From CBDFHB01 sp965250115 (GTDB lineage: Bacteria; Acidobacteriota; Vicinamibacteria; Marinacidobacterales; SMYC01): a DNA stretch of 64,000 bases. The stretch covers positions 1,984,001 through 2,048,000 of the forward strand of contig CBDFNJ010000002.1 of NCBI GenBank assembly GCA_965250115.1, given 5' to 3'. Positions 26,742 through 35,864 of this stretch are shown piece after piece. The notes beneath the pieces were generated by a model. The model had not been told where the DNA came from. It worked only from the letters and a program-made list of their open reading frames with translations, and searched no databases. Position numbers and translations under genes: made by a program. Each line of letters opens with the position of its first letter. Within the stretch, counting starts at the first letter, position 1.

Positions 26742-27341
26742 CTACACACGGCTCTGCTCCGGTGCGACGACGTTTCTGCTCTCCGAGCTATCGTCGTCGG
26801 ACTTGCTGCCCGCCTTTTGAAGAACGCGAAGGCGCTCGTTCAAAAGGTTGATTCGATCCTCAAAAGCAACGGCAACCGTCAATCGAAGCACGTCGAGCTC
26901 CTCGAGCCAGCGCTCCGCCCCATTGTAGGTTCGGAGGCCGAAGCTATAGGTTTGGTGCGCCGTTTGCGACGTGCGACGGCCAAAGCTCGAGACCATCTCT
27001 GCCGGCCGCCACAGGAGGATGAGCGCGAGCACGGCAGCCGCTGCCACCCAGCCGTAGCCGAATGGCAAGCTCGATGGGATTGGCGCGACCGCGCGCGCCG
27101 ATCGGAGCCGCGCGGCCTCGAGTGCGGGGCGGGTATGTTCGAGAATGCGTATCGTCAGCTCCTCCGGCGGCTCTGGAACCCGAAGGCCCTTCAAGAGCTC
27201 GACTCCCTCGCGCATCGCGGCCAGGAAATCTCGGCAGGTCATGCATCCTTCCAGGTGCACTCTAATCTCGTTCTCGAGCGGTGGAGCCAGGCTGCGCTCG
27301 AAGTGGTCCGACAGAAGCTCTTTACTCCTTTGGCAGTTCAT
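26742..27341 (-). CDS. Zinc-binding anti-sigma factor, membrane anchored
   Basis: The N-terminus contains an HxxxCxxC zinc motif (H29, C33, C36) of ZAS anti-sigma factors with an upstream Cys3, followed by a linker, one transmembrane helix (about 95-112) and an extracytoplasmic tail. The 199-residue form starts at ATG 27341, 27 bases after the sigma gene stop. It would hold the ECF sigma factor at the membrane; since that gene carries an amber codon, the anti-sigma factor may now lack its partner. Confidence 0.85.
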   Translation of the reverse strand: MNCQRSKELLSDHFERSLAPPLENEIRVHLEGCMTCRDFLAAMREGVELLKGLRVPEPPEELTIRILEHTRPALEAARLRSARAVAPIPSSLPFGYGWVAAAAVLALILLWRPAEMVSSFGRRTSQTAHQTYSFGLRTYNGAERWLEELDVLRLTVAVAFEDRINLLNERLRVLQKAGSKSDDDSSESRNVVAPEQSRV

Positions 27342-27367
27342 CGCCCTTCCCCTTGTCCCGGATTCCA

Positions 27368-27970
27368 CTAGCCGAGCCTCGGCTTGAGACGGCGCGCGAG
27401 CTCGAGCCGGCCCCGGTTGATCCGGGACTTGACCGTGCCCAGTGGTATCGCAAGAAGCTCAGACATTTCCTCGTAGCTCATTCCGCTCAAGTCCCGTAGC
27501 ACGACAGCTTCAGCGAGCTCCTCGGGGAGTCGCCCAATGATCTCTCGGAGCCAGGTGGCCAGGTCCGCCTTCTCGAGCTGGCGGTGAGGGTTGGTCGACT
27601 CGCTCGGATCGCTGGCGATGCGGACGAGCTCCTCGGCCCCTTCCCCGTCATGCACGAGCGAGCGCTCTCGCCGCCGCTTCCGATAGTGATCGATGGCGTA
27701 ATTTCGCGCCACCCGTCCGATCTATGCGGGCAAGCTGCCCGAGGGATCGAAGCTCGCGAGGGCCGAGACCAGGTGCAGGAAGATGTCCTGGCTGAGCTCC
27801 TCGGCCTCGTCGGCTCGACCGGTGAACTGATAGGCAAGGCTCCAAACCTTTCGTCGGTACCGCGAGACGAGCTGCGTCCAGGCCTCCTCTTCGCCCTTCA
27901 CGCAGCGGCGAGCCAGCTCAGAATCCTGAAGCAACGAGCTCGTCTCCGCTAAGCTTCTTCCCCAACTCAC
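27368..27970 (-). pseudogene. ECF sigma factor interrupted by an in-frame amber codon
   Basis: From GTG 27970, region 2 (SELARRCVKGEEEAWTQLV; AEELSQDIFLHL) runs to ...FDPSGSLPA, then TAG at 27724-27722 (codon 83). The same frame continues with IGRVARNYAIDHYRKRRRER, and region 4 (LPEELAEAVVLRDLSGMSYE, IPLGTVKSRINRGR) to 27368. The intact form would be about 200 residues, normal for an ECF sigma factor. Family members usually have Trp at the interrupted position (PAWI.RVARN), consistent with TGG to TAG. It heads the anti-sigma/DUF4097 operon. Unless the stop is suppressed, no functional factor is made. Confidence 0.85.
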
Positions 27971-28161
27971 TTCCCTAACGGGGTTCTGGTCGCGAAAGTT
28001 CCAGCGACGACCCAGCCGTTGCAGAAGCGCGACGAATCCCTCTAAATGTAGGTGATGTTTGACTTTCGACCACTATTCTAGTAAGTCTATGCTCCCGTGA
28101 GTCTATGACCCGACTGGAACCCCCGAGCCGGGCACGTGAGATCGGTCCGAGCGAGTAAACG
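27971..28161. other. Divergent intergenic region, sigma factor operon / flippase-like gene
   Basis: These 191 bases separate two divergent genes and must hold promoters for both. I see no convincing sigma70 boxes or inverted repeats. ECF operons are often autoregulated by an ECF-type promoter, which cannot be recognised here without knowing the group. Confidence 0.3.
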
Positions 28162-29181
28162 TTGTCCATCAAATCGAAGCTTTCCTCTCCCGCCGTCAAG
28201 ACTGGCGGCTTCTTCGCGCTCGCGCTGCTCCTCCTCGCTCTGTTCTTTCGCGGCACGGACATGGGAGAGCTCACGAGGACGCTCGCGGGCGCGAGCCCCC
28301 AGCTGCTTCTTGCAGCGCTCGCTTCGATCATGGTGACTTATCTGATCCGGGCCTTCCGTTGGCAGGTGCTCTTGCTGCCGCTTGGCAGAGCGAGCCTCGT
28401 GAACTGTTTCACGGCGACCGTCATCGGCTTCATGGTCAACTTCCTCGTCCCTCCGGGGCGACTGGGTGAGATCGCGCGGCCCTACCTTCTCGCGCGGCGC
28501 GAGGGTTTCTCCGCCTCGAGCGCCTTCGCAACCATCATTCTCGAACGCTTCCTGGACCTGGTGGCGGTCGTCTTTCTCATCGGCTTCTGGCTGTTTTTCG
28601 GCACCGTCCGCGCCGGCAGCGACGAGGCTTTGGCGGTGCTCAAAGTCGGTGGTCTCATAGGTCTCGGGACCGCCCTCGTCGCGCTCGCCGTCATGTTCGG
28701 CTCCGCCAGATTCCCCGAGCGAGCGCTCGCCTGGTCCAAGAGGATTCTAGGGATACTGCCGCAGAGACTCGAATCGGCGGCGCTTCGATTCCTTGAGACC
28801 TTCACCGCCGGGCTGGGCGTGCTCATGGACGCGAGCGGGGTGGCGAAAGCGGTCGGGCTCTCGGTGCTCTTGTGGGTCAATGTATCCCTGTCGTTTTGGT
28901 TCGGTGCCCGGGCGCTCGGTGTGGACTTCGGCTTCGGGGACACCTTTCTCGTGATCGGATTCCTGACGGTAGGAGTTGCTGTCCCGACGCCGGGCGCCAT
29001 CGGAGGCTATCACGTGCTCTGCGCGCTCGCTCTGACCATGTTGTTTCAGACCGACGCGAGCGTGGCCAAGGCGGTGGCACTAGTGAACCACGCGATTGCC
29101 TTTCTACCGGTCACGTTTCTTGGCATCCTGTTGTTTGCTAAGGCGGGTTTGAGCTTCAAAACGATCACGAGCTCATCGTGA
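28162..29181 (+). CDS. UPF0104/AglD-type lysylphosphatidylglycerol-synthetase-like membrane protein
   Basis: The 339-residue protein has about eight hydrophobic segments and the family pattern of UPF0104 (LPG synthase transmembrane region): SIMVTYLIRAFRWQVLLLPL near 55-75, NFLVPPGRLGEIARPYLL near 93-110, and VGVAVPTPGAIGGYHV near 272. Members include YbhN and the membrane part of MprF. Some are proposed lipid transporters or flippases; the substrate here is unknown. The start is TTG at 28162. It is divergent from the sigma operon and 16 bases ahead of nrdR. Confidence 0.85.
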   Translation: MSIKSKLSSPAVKTGGFFALALLLLALFFRGTDMGELTRTLAGASPQLLLAALASIMVTYLIRAFRWQVLLLPLGRASLVNCFTATVIGFMVNFLVPPGRLGEIARPYLLARREGFSASSAFATIILERFLDLVAVVFLIGFWLFFGTVRAGSDEALAVLKVGGLIGLGTALVALAVMFGSARFPERALAWSKRILGILPQRLESAALRFLETFTAGLGVLMDASGVAKAVGLSVLLWVNVSLSFWFGARALGVDFGFGDTFLVIGFLTVGVAVPTPGAIGGYHVLCALALTMLFQTDASVAKAVALVNHAIAFLPVTFLGILLFAKAGLSFKTITSSS

Positions 29182-29197
29182 GGAGGAGAGGCGCAAG

Positions 29198-29671
29198 GTG
29201 AAATGTCCCTTCTGTAGTCACGTGGCCGATAAGGTCGTCGACTCCCGAGAGAGCAAGGAAGGAGAGGCGATTCGCCGCCGGCGTCAATGTCTCAAGTGCG
29301 AACGGCGCTTCACCAGCTACGAGAGGATCGATCGCATCGACTATCGGGTCGTAAAGAAGGACGGCAGCCGTGAGCGTTTCGATCGCGAGAAGCTCATGAA
29401 CGGCATCCTCAAAGCGTGCGAGAAGAGAGCCATTCCCCTCACGCGCGTGGAGTCCATCGTCGACCAGGTCGAACATCGACTGCACGACAGCCCCGATAAG
29501 GAGGTCGAAACGACCGAGATCGGGGAATTCATCATGTCGGAGCTCAAGGGCCTCGACCAGGTCGCCTACGTGCGGTTCGCATCCGTCTATCGCGAATTCA
29601 AGGATGCCAACGAGTTCGTCGATACGATTCGTTCCCTATTGGGGCGCCAAGACGCCGTCGGTAGCGACTGA
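29198..29671 (+). CDS. nrdR: Transcriptional repressor NrdR
   Basis: NrdR represses ribonucleotide reductase genes when its ATP-cone binds dATP/ATP. The 157-residue product has the zinc ribbon CPFC...CLKC (C3, C6, C31, C34) with SRESKEGEAIRRRRQC, and an ATP-cone (about 48-138). The GTG start at 29198 follows an AGGAGGAGAG stretch and gives the conserved MKCPFC terminus. No ribonucleotide reductase gene is in the window. Confidence 0.96.
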   Translation: MKCPFCSHVADKVVDSRESKEGEAIRRRRQCLKCERRFTSYERIDRIDYRVVKKDGSRERFDREKLMNGILKACEKRAIPLTRVESIVDQVEHRLHDSPDKEVETTEIGEFIMSELKGLDQVAYVRFASVYREFKDANEFVDTIRSLLGRQDAVGSD

Positions 29672-29680
29672 TCGATTTCG

Positions 29681-30217
29681 ATGCCGAGACGCATTTGGGT
29701 CGCGCTGGTCTTGAGCGCGATGGCGGTCCCGCTGGGGGAGGCCGCTCAGATCGTCGATCTCGTGTCTCTCGTTCGTGGCGGAAATCTTCACGTCAGCTTT
29801 CGTGTCGAGGACGGCTTCCAAGAGGAGATCGAGCGCGCTATCGAGACGGGACTCGAGGTGAGCTTTCGGTACAATGTGGAATTGAAGAGGGTTAGGGGCA
29901 TCTGGCTCGATGCGTTGATTGCCAAACGGCAGGTGCGTACGATGGTGTCTTACGACAACTTGACGAAACGCTACAGCCTGACCCGCGAAATTGATGGTGA
30001 GATCGACCAGACAGCCGTGGTTGCGGATGCCGACGCGATGAGGCGCTTCATGACGAGTGTCGAAGCCTTGTCGGTCTTCGAGGTGTCCGTGATGGAGCCC
30101 AACGACGAGTACTATTTGCGAGTCAATGGAGTCATGAAAGATCGCAACCTGCTTCTATTCATTCCCTGGGACATTTCTGCGGGTTGGAAGGAATCCCACT
30201 TCACCTATCTGCCCTGA
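29681..30217 (+). CDS. DUF4390 exported protein
   Basis: The 178-residue protein has an N-terminal signal peptide (cleavage near AAQ, residue 22) and a beta-rich domain with FRVEDGFQEEIERAIETGL and YDNLTKRYSLTR, matching DUF4390. These proteins are typically encoded just before NtrY-like kinases, as here (three bases separate them from ntrY). They may be periplasmic partners of the kinase; no biochemical function is established. Confidence 0.82.
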   Translation: MPRRIWVALVLSAMAVPLGEAAQIVDLVSLVRGGNLHVSFRVEDGFQEEIERAIETGLEVSFRYNVELKRVRGIWLDALIAKRQVRTMVSYDNLTKRYSLTREIDGEIDQTAVVADADAMRRFMTSVEALSVFEVSVMEPNDEYYLRVNGVMKDRNLLLFIPWDISAGWKESHFTYLP

Positions 30218-30220
30218 GCC

Positions 30221-32452
30221 ATGAACGAGTCAGAAGAGAACTCCCCGGCCAAAACGGAGTTCAAGGACAACCTCCGCCTCGTCACGCTCACGCTCGCCTT
30301 GCTTGCTGCGGTCACCGTGGCCAGTACCTATTTGATCGGGAAATCCGAGTCCTTCAAGCCCGACTTTCTCGCACGGGTCTTCCTCTACGGGTTCACCTTG
30401 GTGAACCTGACGATGCTCTTGGTTCTCGTTTTCGTGCTGGGACGCAACCTCATCAAGCTGTTTGTGGAGCGGCGTCGCTCCCTTCGCGGAACCAAGTTCA
30501 AGACGAAGCTCGTCATCATCTTCATGAGCTTCGCGCTGCTCCCCTCGGCGCTCATCGTTCTGGTCGGGAGCCGACTCATCTCGACCGCCGTGGAACGGTG
30601 GTTCTCCCATCCGGTGGAAGCGGTCCTTTTAGGAGCTCAGGACATCGTCGAGCACTATTACCAGGAGAAGCAGGAAAGCGCGACCTTTTATGCTCGTCGG
30701 CTGTCGCGCGAGATCGGCGAGGCACGACTCCTTGAGCCCGCCCGTCTTTCGACGTTGAGCCGGACGATGGAGGCGCGTCTGACTCAATACCAGCTCGACA
30801 TGATCACCGTGCTGTCGGTCGAACAGGCCCTCTGGACCTCCGCGCGCCCCGGTCTTCCTCAGTACAATCCCGATTCCACGATCCGGATGGCCGAGATGGG
30901 ACTGCGGGGGGAGGAGACGCTGCACCAGGAGACGTCGGGCGACGGCGCTCTCGTGCAATACGTATCGCCGGTGCTTGGAAGGGGGACTCGAGAAGTTCAG
31001 GGCGCCGTCGTCGTGTCTCACTTCATTCCCAAGACGCTCGCTACGACGCTCGAAGACGTGAACCAGCAAGCGAACGTATACCAGCAAGCCGAGGCTCAAA
31101 AGGAGCCGATCCAGGATCTCTATTTATCTTTTTTCGTGATGGTGTCCCTGTTGCTCCTTCTTGCCTCGACCTGGATCGGACTCTACCTGGCGAAACGTAT
31201 CACCGGCCCTGTGGGCGAGCTCGTCGAGGCGACGGAGCGGGTCATGGCGGGCGATCTCGATCATCCCGTAAGTGGCGTTGCCGTGGACGAGCTCGGTCTC
31301 CTGATGGAGTCTTTCAACCGCATGACATCCAAGTTGAAGGCCAGCCAGGATCGATTGGAGACGTCGCGGCGCGACGAGGAGATCAAGAGCCGCGAGCTCG
31401 ACCGTCGGCGCCGCTATATGGAAACGGTGTTGGAGAACATCACGACGGGCATCATCTCCTTCGATCAAGAGGGTTTCGTCAATCGCCTCAATCGAGCCGT
31501 GTTGCGTCTGCTGGTGCTCGACGAGACGCGACTCGGGCGTCACTATAGAGACGTCTTCGGAGAGGACGACCTCTTGCCTCTCAGACAGCTCGTCGATGAA
31601 ATGGTTGCGGCGGGATCCAGGCCTCCCATCGAGGAGGAGCTCGATCTGGTTAGAGGAGATCGGGAGCTCCATCTCACCGTTTACGTGACGACGGTCTCGG
31701 GGGCGGAGGACGAGCCTTCCGGCTTCCTCATGGTTCTCGATGATCTCACGCAGCTGCTTCGTGCCCAGAAGGTAGCGGCCTGGCGCGAAGTGGCCCGCCG
31801 GCTCGCCCACGAGATCAAGAACCCGCTCACGCCTATTCAATTGTCCGCGCAACGGATTAGAAAGCACTTCGTCTCGAGCTCCCCTGATCTGGCCCGGGTC
31901 GTCGAGGAAGGAACGCGTACGATCATCGAAGAGGTCGATTCCCTGAAGAACCTCGTCGACGAGTTCTCGCAGTTCGCTCGGATGCCGTCGGTATCCGCGG
32001 AGCCTCGGGAGCTCAATGTTCTACTGACCGGAACGCTGGATCTCTACGACGGCCTGTTCTCCGATTTGAAGATCACGAAGCGTTTCGATCCGGACGTACC
32101 CCGCGTGATGGTCGACCCAGAGCTCATACGCCGGGTGTTCATCAATATCGTCGACAACGCCATCGAAGCCAATGGCGGCAGGGGCGAAGTGGTCGTAGAG
32201 AGCCACCACGATCGCGAGCTCCAAGTGGCGAGAGTCGAAGTCTCAGACGACGGTCCGGGGATCGCTCCCGGCGAACGTGACAAGCTGTTCATGCCCTACT
32301 ATTCGACCAAGCGCCGCGGAAGCGGCCTGGGGCTCGCGATCGTCAAGCGCATCGTGGCCGAGCACCGCGGCCGCGTTCGCGTCGAGGCGAATCAACCGTC
32401 GGGCGCCCGCTTTATCATCGAGCTCCCGGTGGAAACGGCGATACTTGTCTAA
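30221..32452 (+). CDS. ntrY: NtrY-like sensor histidine kinase
   Basis: The 743-residue protein has two N-terminal membrane helices (about 22-42 and 50-72), a third near 105-125, and a periplasmic domain. A fourth helix (about 305-325) leads to HAMP (330-385) and PAS (about 400-500). HisKA follows with phospho-acceptor His530 in RRLAHEIKNPLTPIQLSAQR, then an HATPase domain with DNAIEANGG and GSGLGLAIVKRI. This is the NtrY architecture. It pairs with the sigma54 activator encoded 38 bases downstream. The signal sensed is unknown; NtrYX systems variously control nitrogen use, redox and envelope functions. Confidence 0.93.
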   Translation: MNESEENSPAKTEFKDNLRLVTLTLALLAAVTVASTYLIGKSESFKPDFLARVFLYGFTLVNLTMLLVLVFVLGRNLIKLFVERRRSLRGTKFKTKLVIIFMSFALLPSALIVLVGSRLISTAVERWFSHPVEAVLLGAQDIVEHYYQEKQESATFYARRLSREIGEARLLEPARLSTLSRTMEARLTQYQLDMITVLSVEQALWTSARPGLPQYNPDSTIRMAEMGLRGEETLHQETSGDGALVQYVSPVLGRGTREVQGAVVVSHFIPKTLATTLEDVNQQANVYQQAEAQKEPIQDLYLSFFVMVSLLLLLASTWIGLYLAKRITGPVGELVEATERVMAGDLDHPVSGVAVDELGLLMESFNRMTSKLKASQDRLETSRRDEEIKSRELDRRRRYMETVLENITTGIISFDQEGFVNRLNRAVLRLLVLDETRLGRHYRDVFGEDDLLPLRQLVDEMVAAGSRPPIEEELDLVRGDRELHLTVYVTTVSGAEDEPSGFLMVLDDLTQLLRAQKVAAWREVARRLAHEIKNPLTPIQLSAQRIRKHFVSSSPDLARVVEEGTRTIIEEVDSLKNLVDEFSQFARMPSVSAEPRELNVLLTGTLDLYDGLFSDLKITKRFDPDVPRVMVDPELIRRVFINIVDNAIEANGGRGEVVVESHHDRELQVARVEVSDDGPGIAPGERDKLFMPYYSTKRRGSGLGLAIVKRIVAEHRGRVRVEANQPSGARFIIELPVETAILV

Positions 32453-32490
32453 TTTCCGCGGCACCGCCCAAGGTTCAAAGCCTGTCCTCG

Positions 32491-33843
32491 ATGTTTAAAG
32501 AGCACATTCTAGTCGTCGACGACGAGGCCGGAGTACGAAACTCACTTTCGGGCGTTCTCGAAGACGAAGGCTATCGAGTCGATACGGTCTCCTCGGCGGA
32601 AGCGGCCCTCGACCGACTCGTGAGCGAACAATACGACCTCGTGCTCCTGGATATCTGGCTTCCGAACATGGATGGGATGGAAGCGCTCGAACAAATCCAC
32701 AAACGTGATCTCGATACCGCGGTAATAATGATCTCGGGTCATGGCACCATCGAGAGCGCTGTCAAGGCTATCCAACTCGGTGCCTACAACTTCATCGAGA
32801 AGCCGTTGTCGCTCGACAAGACCGTGATAGCGGTCCGCAACGCCCTCAAACAGCGGCAGCTCGAGGCGCAGAACCGCTATTTGCGAGAGCGCGTCCAATC
32901 CAAGCAAGTCCTGATCGGCGAGAGTCCGGTGATGCGCGATCTGCGAAAGCAGATCTCGATCGCCGCCCCGACGAACGGGCGTGTCCTCGTCTTCGGAGAG
33001 AACGGAACCGGCAAGGAGCTGATCGCGAGATCGGTGCATGGCCAGTCCCTGCGCAAGGATGGGAGCTTTGTCGAGGTCAATTGCGCCGCGATACCTGAGG
33101 AGCTCATTGAAAGCGAGCTCTTCGGTCACGCGAAAGGGGCCTTCACCGGAGCCATCGCGAGCAAGAAGGGTAAGTTCGAGATTGCCGACGGCGGAACGCT
33201 TTTCCTCGACGAAGTCGGAGACATGAGTGTCAAGACCCAGGCCAAAGTTCTTCGCGTCCTGCAAGAGCAGAAATTCGAGCGAGTAGGTAGCACGGAGTCC
33301 TTGGGCATGGACTGTCGGGTCATCGCAGCAACCAACAAGGACCTAGAGCAGGAGATCAAAGCGGGCTCGTTTCGCGAGGATCTCTTCTTTCGTCTGAACG
33401 TCATTCCGTTCCACATGCCGCCCCTGCGTGACCGTCGCGAGGACATTCCTCTTTTGGCGCAGCATTTCATCGCGGAGTTCTGCTCGGAATATGGCAAGAA
33501 ACCGAAGGAGCCCGGCTCTTCCGTAATGGATATGCTCGTCGGTTATCAGTGGCCTGGGAACGTTCGTGAGCTGAAGAACGTCATTGAGCGCCTCGTCATC
33601 ATGGTGACGGAGGACGTGATCGAGCTCTCCGATCTTCCGGCTGCCCTGACAAAGAAACGGGCGGAGCCCATCGAGGAGATCGGTGATTTTCCCTCTCTCT
33701 CGAGTGCGCGCGAGGCCTACGAGCGACAGTTCATTTTGAGAAAACTGCGCGAGAACAAAGGCAACGTTACGAGGACGGCCGAAGCACTCCGAATCGAGCG
33801 CTCCCACCTCTATAGAAAGATGAAAGCGCACGGCATTAAGTAA
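32491..33843 (+). CDS. ntrX: NtrX-like sigma54-dependent response regulator
   Basis: The 450-residue protein has a receiver domain (phospho-acceptor Asp54 in LVLLDIWLPNMDG) and a AAA+ domain with Walker A GENGTGKE (about 169-176) and the sigma54-contact motif GAFTGA (216-221). A C-terminal Fis-type helix-turn-helix (GNVTRTAEALRIERSHLYRK) follows. Phosphorylation by the upstream NtrY should let it activate sigma54 promoters. I see no -24/-12 promoter in the window that I can assign to it. A REP-like palindrome follows the stop. Confidence 0.95.
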   Translation: MFKEHILVVDDEAGVRNSLSGVLEDEGYRVDTVSSAEAALDRLVSEQYDLVLLDIWLPNMDGMEALEQIHKRDLDTAVIMISGHGTIESAVKAIQLGAYNFIEKPLSLDKTVIAVRNALKQRQLEAQNRYLRERVQSKQVLIGESPVMRDLRKQISIAAPTNGRVLVFGENGTGKELIARSVHGQSLRKDGSFVEVNCAAIPEELIESELFGHAKGAFTGAIASKKGKFEIADGGTLFLDEVGDMSVKTQAKVLRVLQEQKFERVGSTESLGMDCRVIAATNKDLEQEIKAGSFREDLFFRLNVIPFHMPPLRDRREDIPLLAQHFIAEFCSEYGKKPKEPGSSVMDMLVGYQWPGNVRELKNVIERLVIMVTEDVIELSDLPAALTKKRAEPIEEIGDFPSLSSAREAYERQFILRKLRENKGNVTRTAEALRIERSHLYRKMKAHGIK

Positions 33844-33860
33844 ATAACTTTCCTTAGTGC

Positions 33861-33881
33861 CCCTCTCCCTCCGGGAGAGGG
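33861..33881. repeat. REP-like palindrome CCCTCTCCC/GGGAGAGGG
   Basis: CCCTCTCCC (33861-33869) and GGGAGAGGG (33873-33881) form a 9-bp inverted repeat with a three-base loop, 18 bases after the ntrX stop. The arms are identical to those at 22014-22036. Confidence 0.65.
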
Positions 33882-33981
33882 AAGACTTGGTGCCCTCGTC
33901 ACGCTACCATTGTGGACGCTTTGGAAGTATATTCTCAGAGACTGTGAAACCTAGGCTCATACGGGGCCAACTGCCAAGACG

Positions 33982-34884
33982 TTGGATCAGAAAGAATCGG
34001 AGCTGAAGAAAACGGACACCGCGGCTCCTGGTGATGCCGGCGGTGAAGCAGCGGAGCGGTTTCCCTCCCGGTCCAGCCTCAAGACCGACGAGCTCTACCT
34101 TCACGGTGGTGAACTCTTCGACGAGGGCCTCGTTCAGCGCGCGGTCCACGTCTGGACCCGCATCCTTTTCATGGACCGGGGCAATCCGAAGGCGCGCAAG
34201 GCGATCGACCGAGCCAAAAAAGCCCTCGCTGAGCGACAGCGACTTCTGGATGCCGAGGTGGCCACGGCAGGGCGACTATTCGAAGAGGGCGACCTCGAAG
34301 GCGCCGGCAGTTTGATTCGAGCCGTCTTGGCCACGGACCCACGCCACGTCGAAGGCCATCAGGTCGCGGAGCGCATCGCGGCTCTGGACCGCCGCAATCT
34401 AAACGGACAGCCCGGCGGAACGAGTTGTGAGATCGAGTCGGCACCGGTTCCTTCCAAGCGCGGACTCCTGCTTCGCGTTTCGAAGAAGGCTTCTGCCCGG
34501 CCGGAAACGGGGGCCGCGGCTTCGCCGCTCAAAATGGCCGTTTTCGCGCTCACCGCAGTGCTCGTCTTCGCGGCGGGAGCACTCTATCTCCACCTTAATT
34601 GGGACTCCTTTGTTAGCGACGGAGCCTTCGCGAATTCCACGTCGCCATCGGGGCTGTCCGATCCCGGGGCACCGTCGCTTCCCGACCCGGCGGAGCTGCG
34701 CTACTACAACGGGGCGCGGCTCTTCGCGAAGGGTCGCTATCGTGAGGCGCTCGTGGAGCTCAGCCTCGTCGATCGAAGCTCCGCAAAGGCCGAGGAGGCC
34801 AGAGGTTTGATTCTGAGAATCGAAGAGAGATTACTTCGCGGGGCTACGGAAGAGGTGATCTCGAGCTCAGGAGAGACGAAGTGA
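33982..34884 (+). CDS. TPR-containing membrane protein of unknown function
   Basis: The 300-residue protein has a TPR-like N-terminal region (about 36-130: LYLHGGELFDEGLVQRAVHV, ATAGRLFEEGDLEGAGSLIR), one transmembrane helix (about 184-202) and a C-terminal TPR-like stretch (YYNGARLFAKGRYREALVEL). The start is TTG at 33982, with no strong ribosome-binding site. It overlaps the RDD gene by four bases (GTGA), so the two probably act together at the inner membrane. I do not recognise a named family. Confidence 0.7.
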   Translation: MDQKESELKKTDTAAPGDAGGEAAERFPSRSSLKTDELYLHGGELFDEGLVQRAVHVWTRILFMDRGNPKARKAIDRAKKALAERQRLLDAEVATAGRLFEEGDLEGAGSLIRAVLATDPRHVEGHQVAERIAALDRRNLNGQPGGTSCEIESAPVPSKRGLLLRVSKKASARPETGAAASPLKMAVFALTAVLVFAAGALYLHLNWDSFVSDGAFANSTSPSGLSDPGAPSLPDPAELRYYNGARLFAKGRYREALVELSLVDRSSAKAEEARGLILRIEERLLRGATEEVISSSGETK

Positions 34885-35807
34885 GCGCCCGACGCTGTGA
34901 ACACTGCCAGACCGAGATCGAGCCGGTCGTGATCATTTGTCCAGGGTGCGGTGCTCGGTTGGGGCGGGCTCGAGAGGAGTCTGATTGGCGCGAACAGGTG
35001 CGAGAAACCGTTCAACGTCACCGGCACAAACAAAAGATCGAGCAAGCGAGACGTGACGACGACGCCCGCCAGTTGACGATCTTCCCCGAGCTATCGAGCG
35101 AGGACGAGGAGGGGCGCGTGGCGAGAGTCCGGCGAGCCGAAATCCGAGCTCGCGTCGAGGAACGAATCCGCAAGAGCTCTAACGCGTCGAGACGCGTGAG
35201 CGTGGGTGAGAGTCGGGCGCTGCATGCGCGCGGGGCCGCCGCGGCGGCGCTTCAGCGGGAACCCGCCGCCGATGAGCTGCTCGAAGCGAAGACCGCCGAG
35301 TTCGATCCAGTGTCCGATCTTCCCGTCGAGCCCGAGCTCGAGCTGCCCCTTTCTGGAGAGGATATGGGACAAATCGAGGGGCCCTTCGTCGCCTTCGGGC
35401 TTTCCTCACCAGGCGAGCGCATCCTCGGCGGACTCATCGATCTGGCCTTCGTCGCGCTTATCCAGCTCACGCTCTTCTATTTGACGACGCATCTCGTCGC
35501 GCAACGTCTCGGCGCCCTTCCCAGCTCGGCTCTCGTCGCGATGGGCGTCGTGGGCGGAGTGCTCTCCGCGGGCTACTTCCTTTTCTTCTGGAGCCTTTCG
35601 GGGCAGACTCTCGGCAAGCTACTCACCGGCGGTCGCATCGTCGATGGGCATGGCAAGGCTCTCGGCTTCGGTCGTGCCGGCATGCGACTATTGGGCTTGT
35701 TCCTAGCATTGCTGCCGCTGGGCGCTGGATTCCTGGGAATCTGGACGGATTCCGAGAGGCGCGGTTGGCACGACCGGATCGCCGGCTCGAAAGTCGTCCG
35801 CGGCTAA
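34881..35807 (+). CDS. RDD-family membrane protein with N-terminal zinc ribbon
   Basis: The start CEHCQTEIEPVVIICPGCG (cysteines at about 6, 9, 21 and 24) is a zinc ribbon. A charged linker (25-170) follows, then a C-terminal RDD domain (about 175-308) with three membrane helices and motifs PGERILGGLIDLAFV, SGQTLGKLLTGGRIVDG and RRGWHDRIAGSKVV. RDD proteins are small membrane proteins, some implicated in ion exchange. The GTG at 34881 overlaps the previous stop. The zinc-ribbon/RDD combination suggests a sensor or adaptor, but that is inference. Confidence 0.8.
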   Translation: MSARRCEHCQTEIEPVVIICPGCGARLGRAREESDWREQVRETVQRHRHKQKIEQARRDDDARQLTIFPELSSEDEEGRVARVRRAEIRARVEERIRKSSNASRRVSVGESRALHARGAAAAALQREPAADELLEAKTAEFDPVSDLPVEPELELPLSGEDMGQIEGPFVAFGLSSPGERILGGLIDLAFVALIQLTLFYLTTHLVAQRLGALPSSALVAMGVVGGVLSAGYFLFFWSLSGQTLGKLLTGGRIVDGHGKALGFGRAGMRLLGLFLALLPLGAGFLGIWTDSERRGWHDRIAGSKVVRG

Positions 35808-35864
35808 AGCGGCGGGGAGCCGAGCGAGCACTAATTTTGGTCCGCTGCGGTATCCTCGTCTGTC

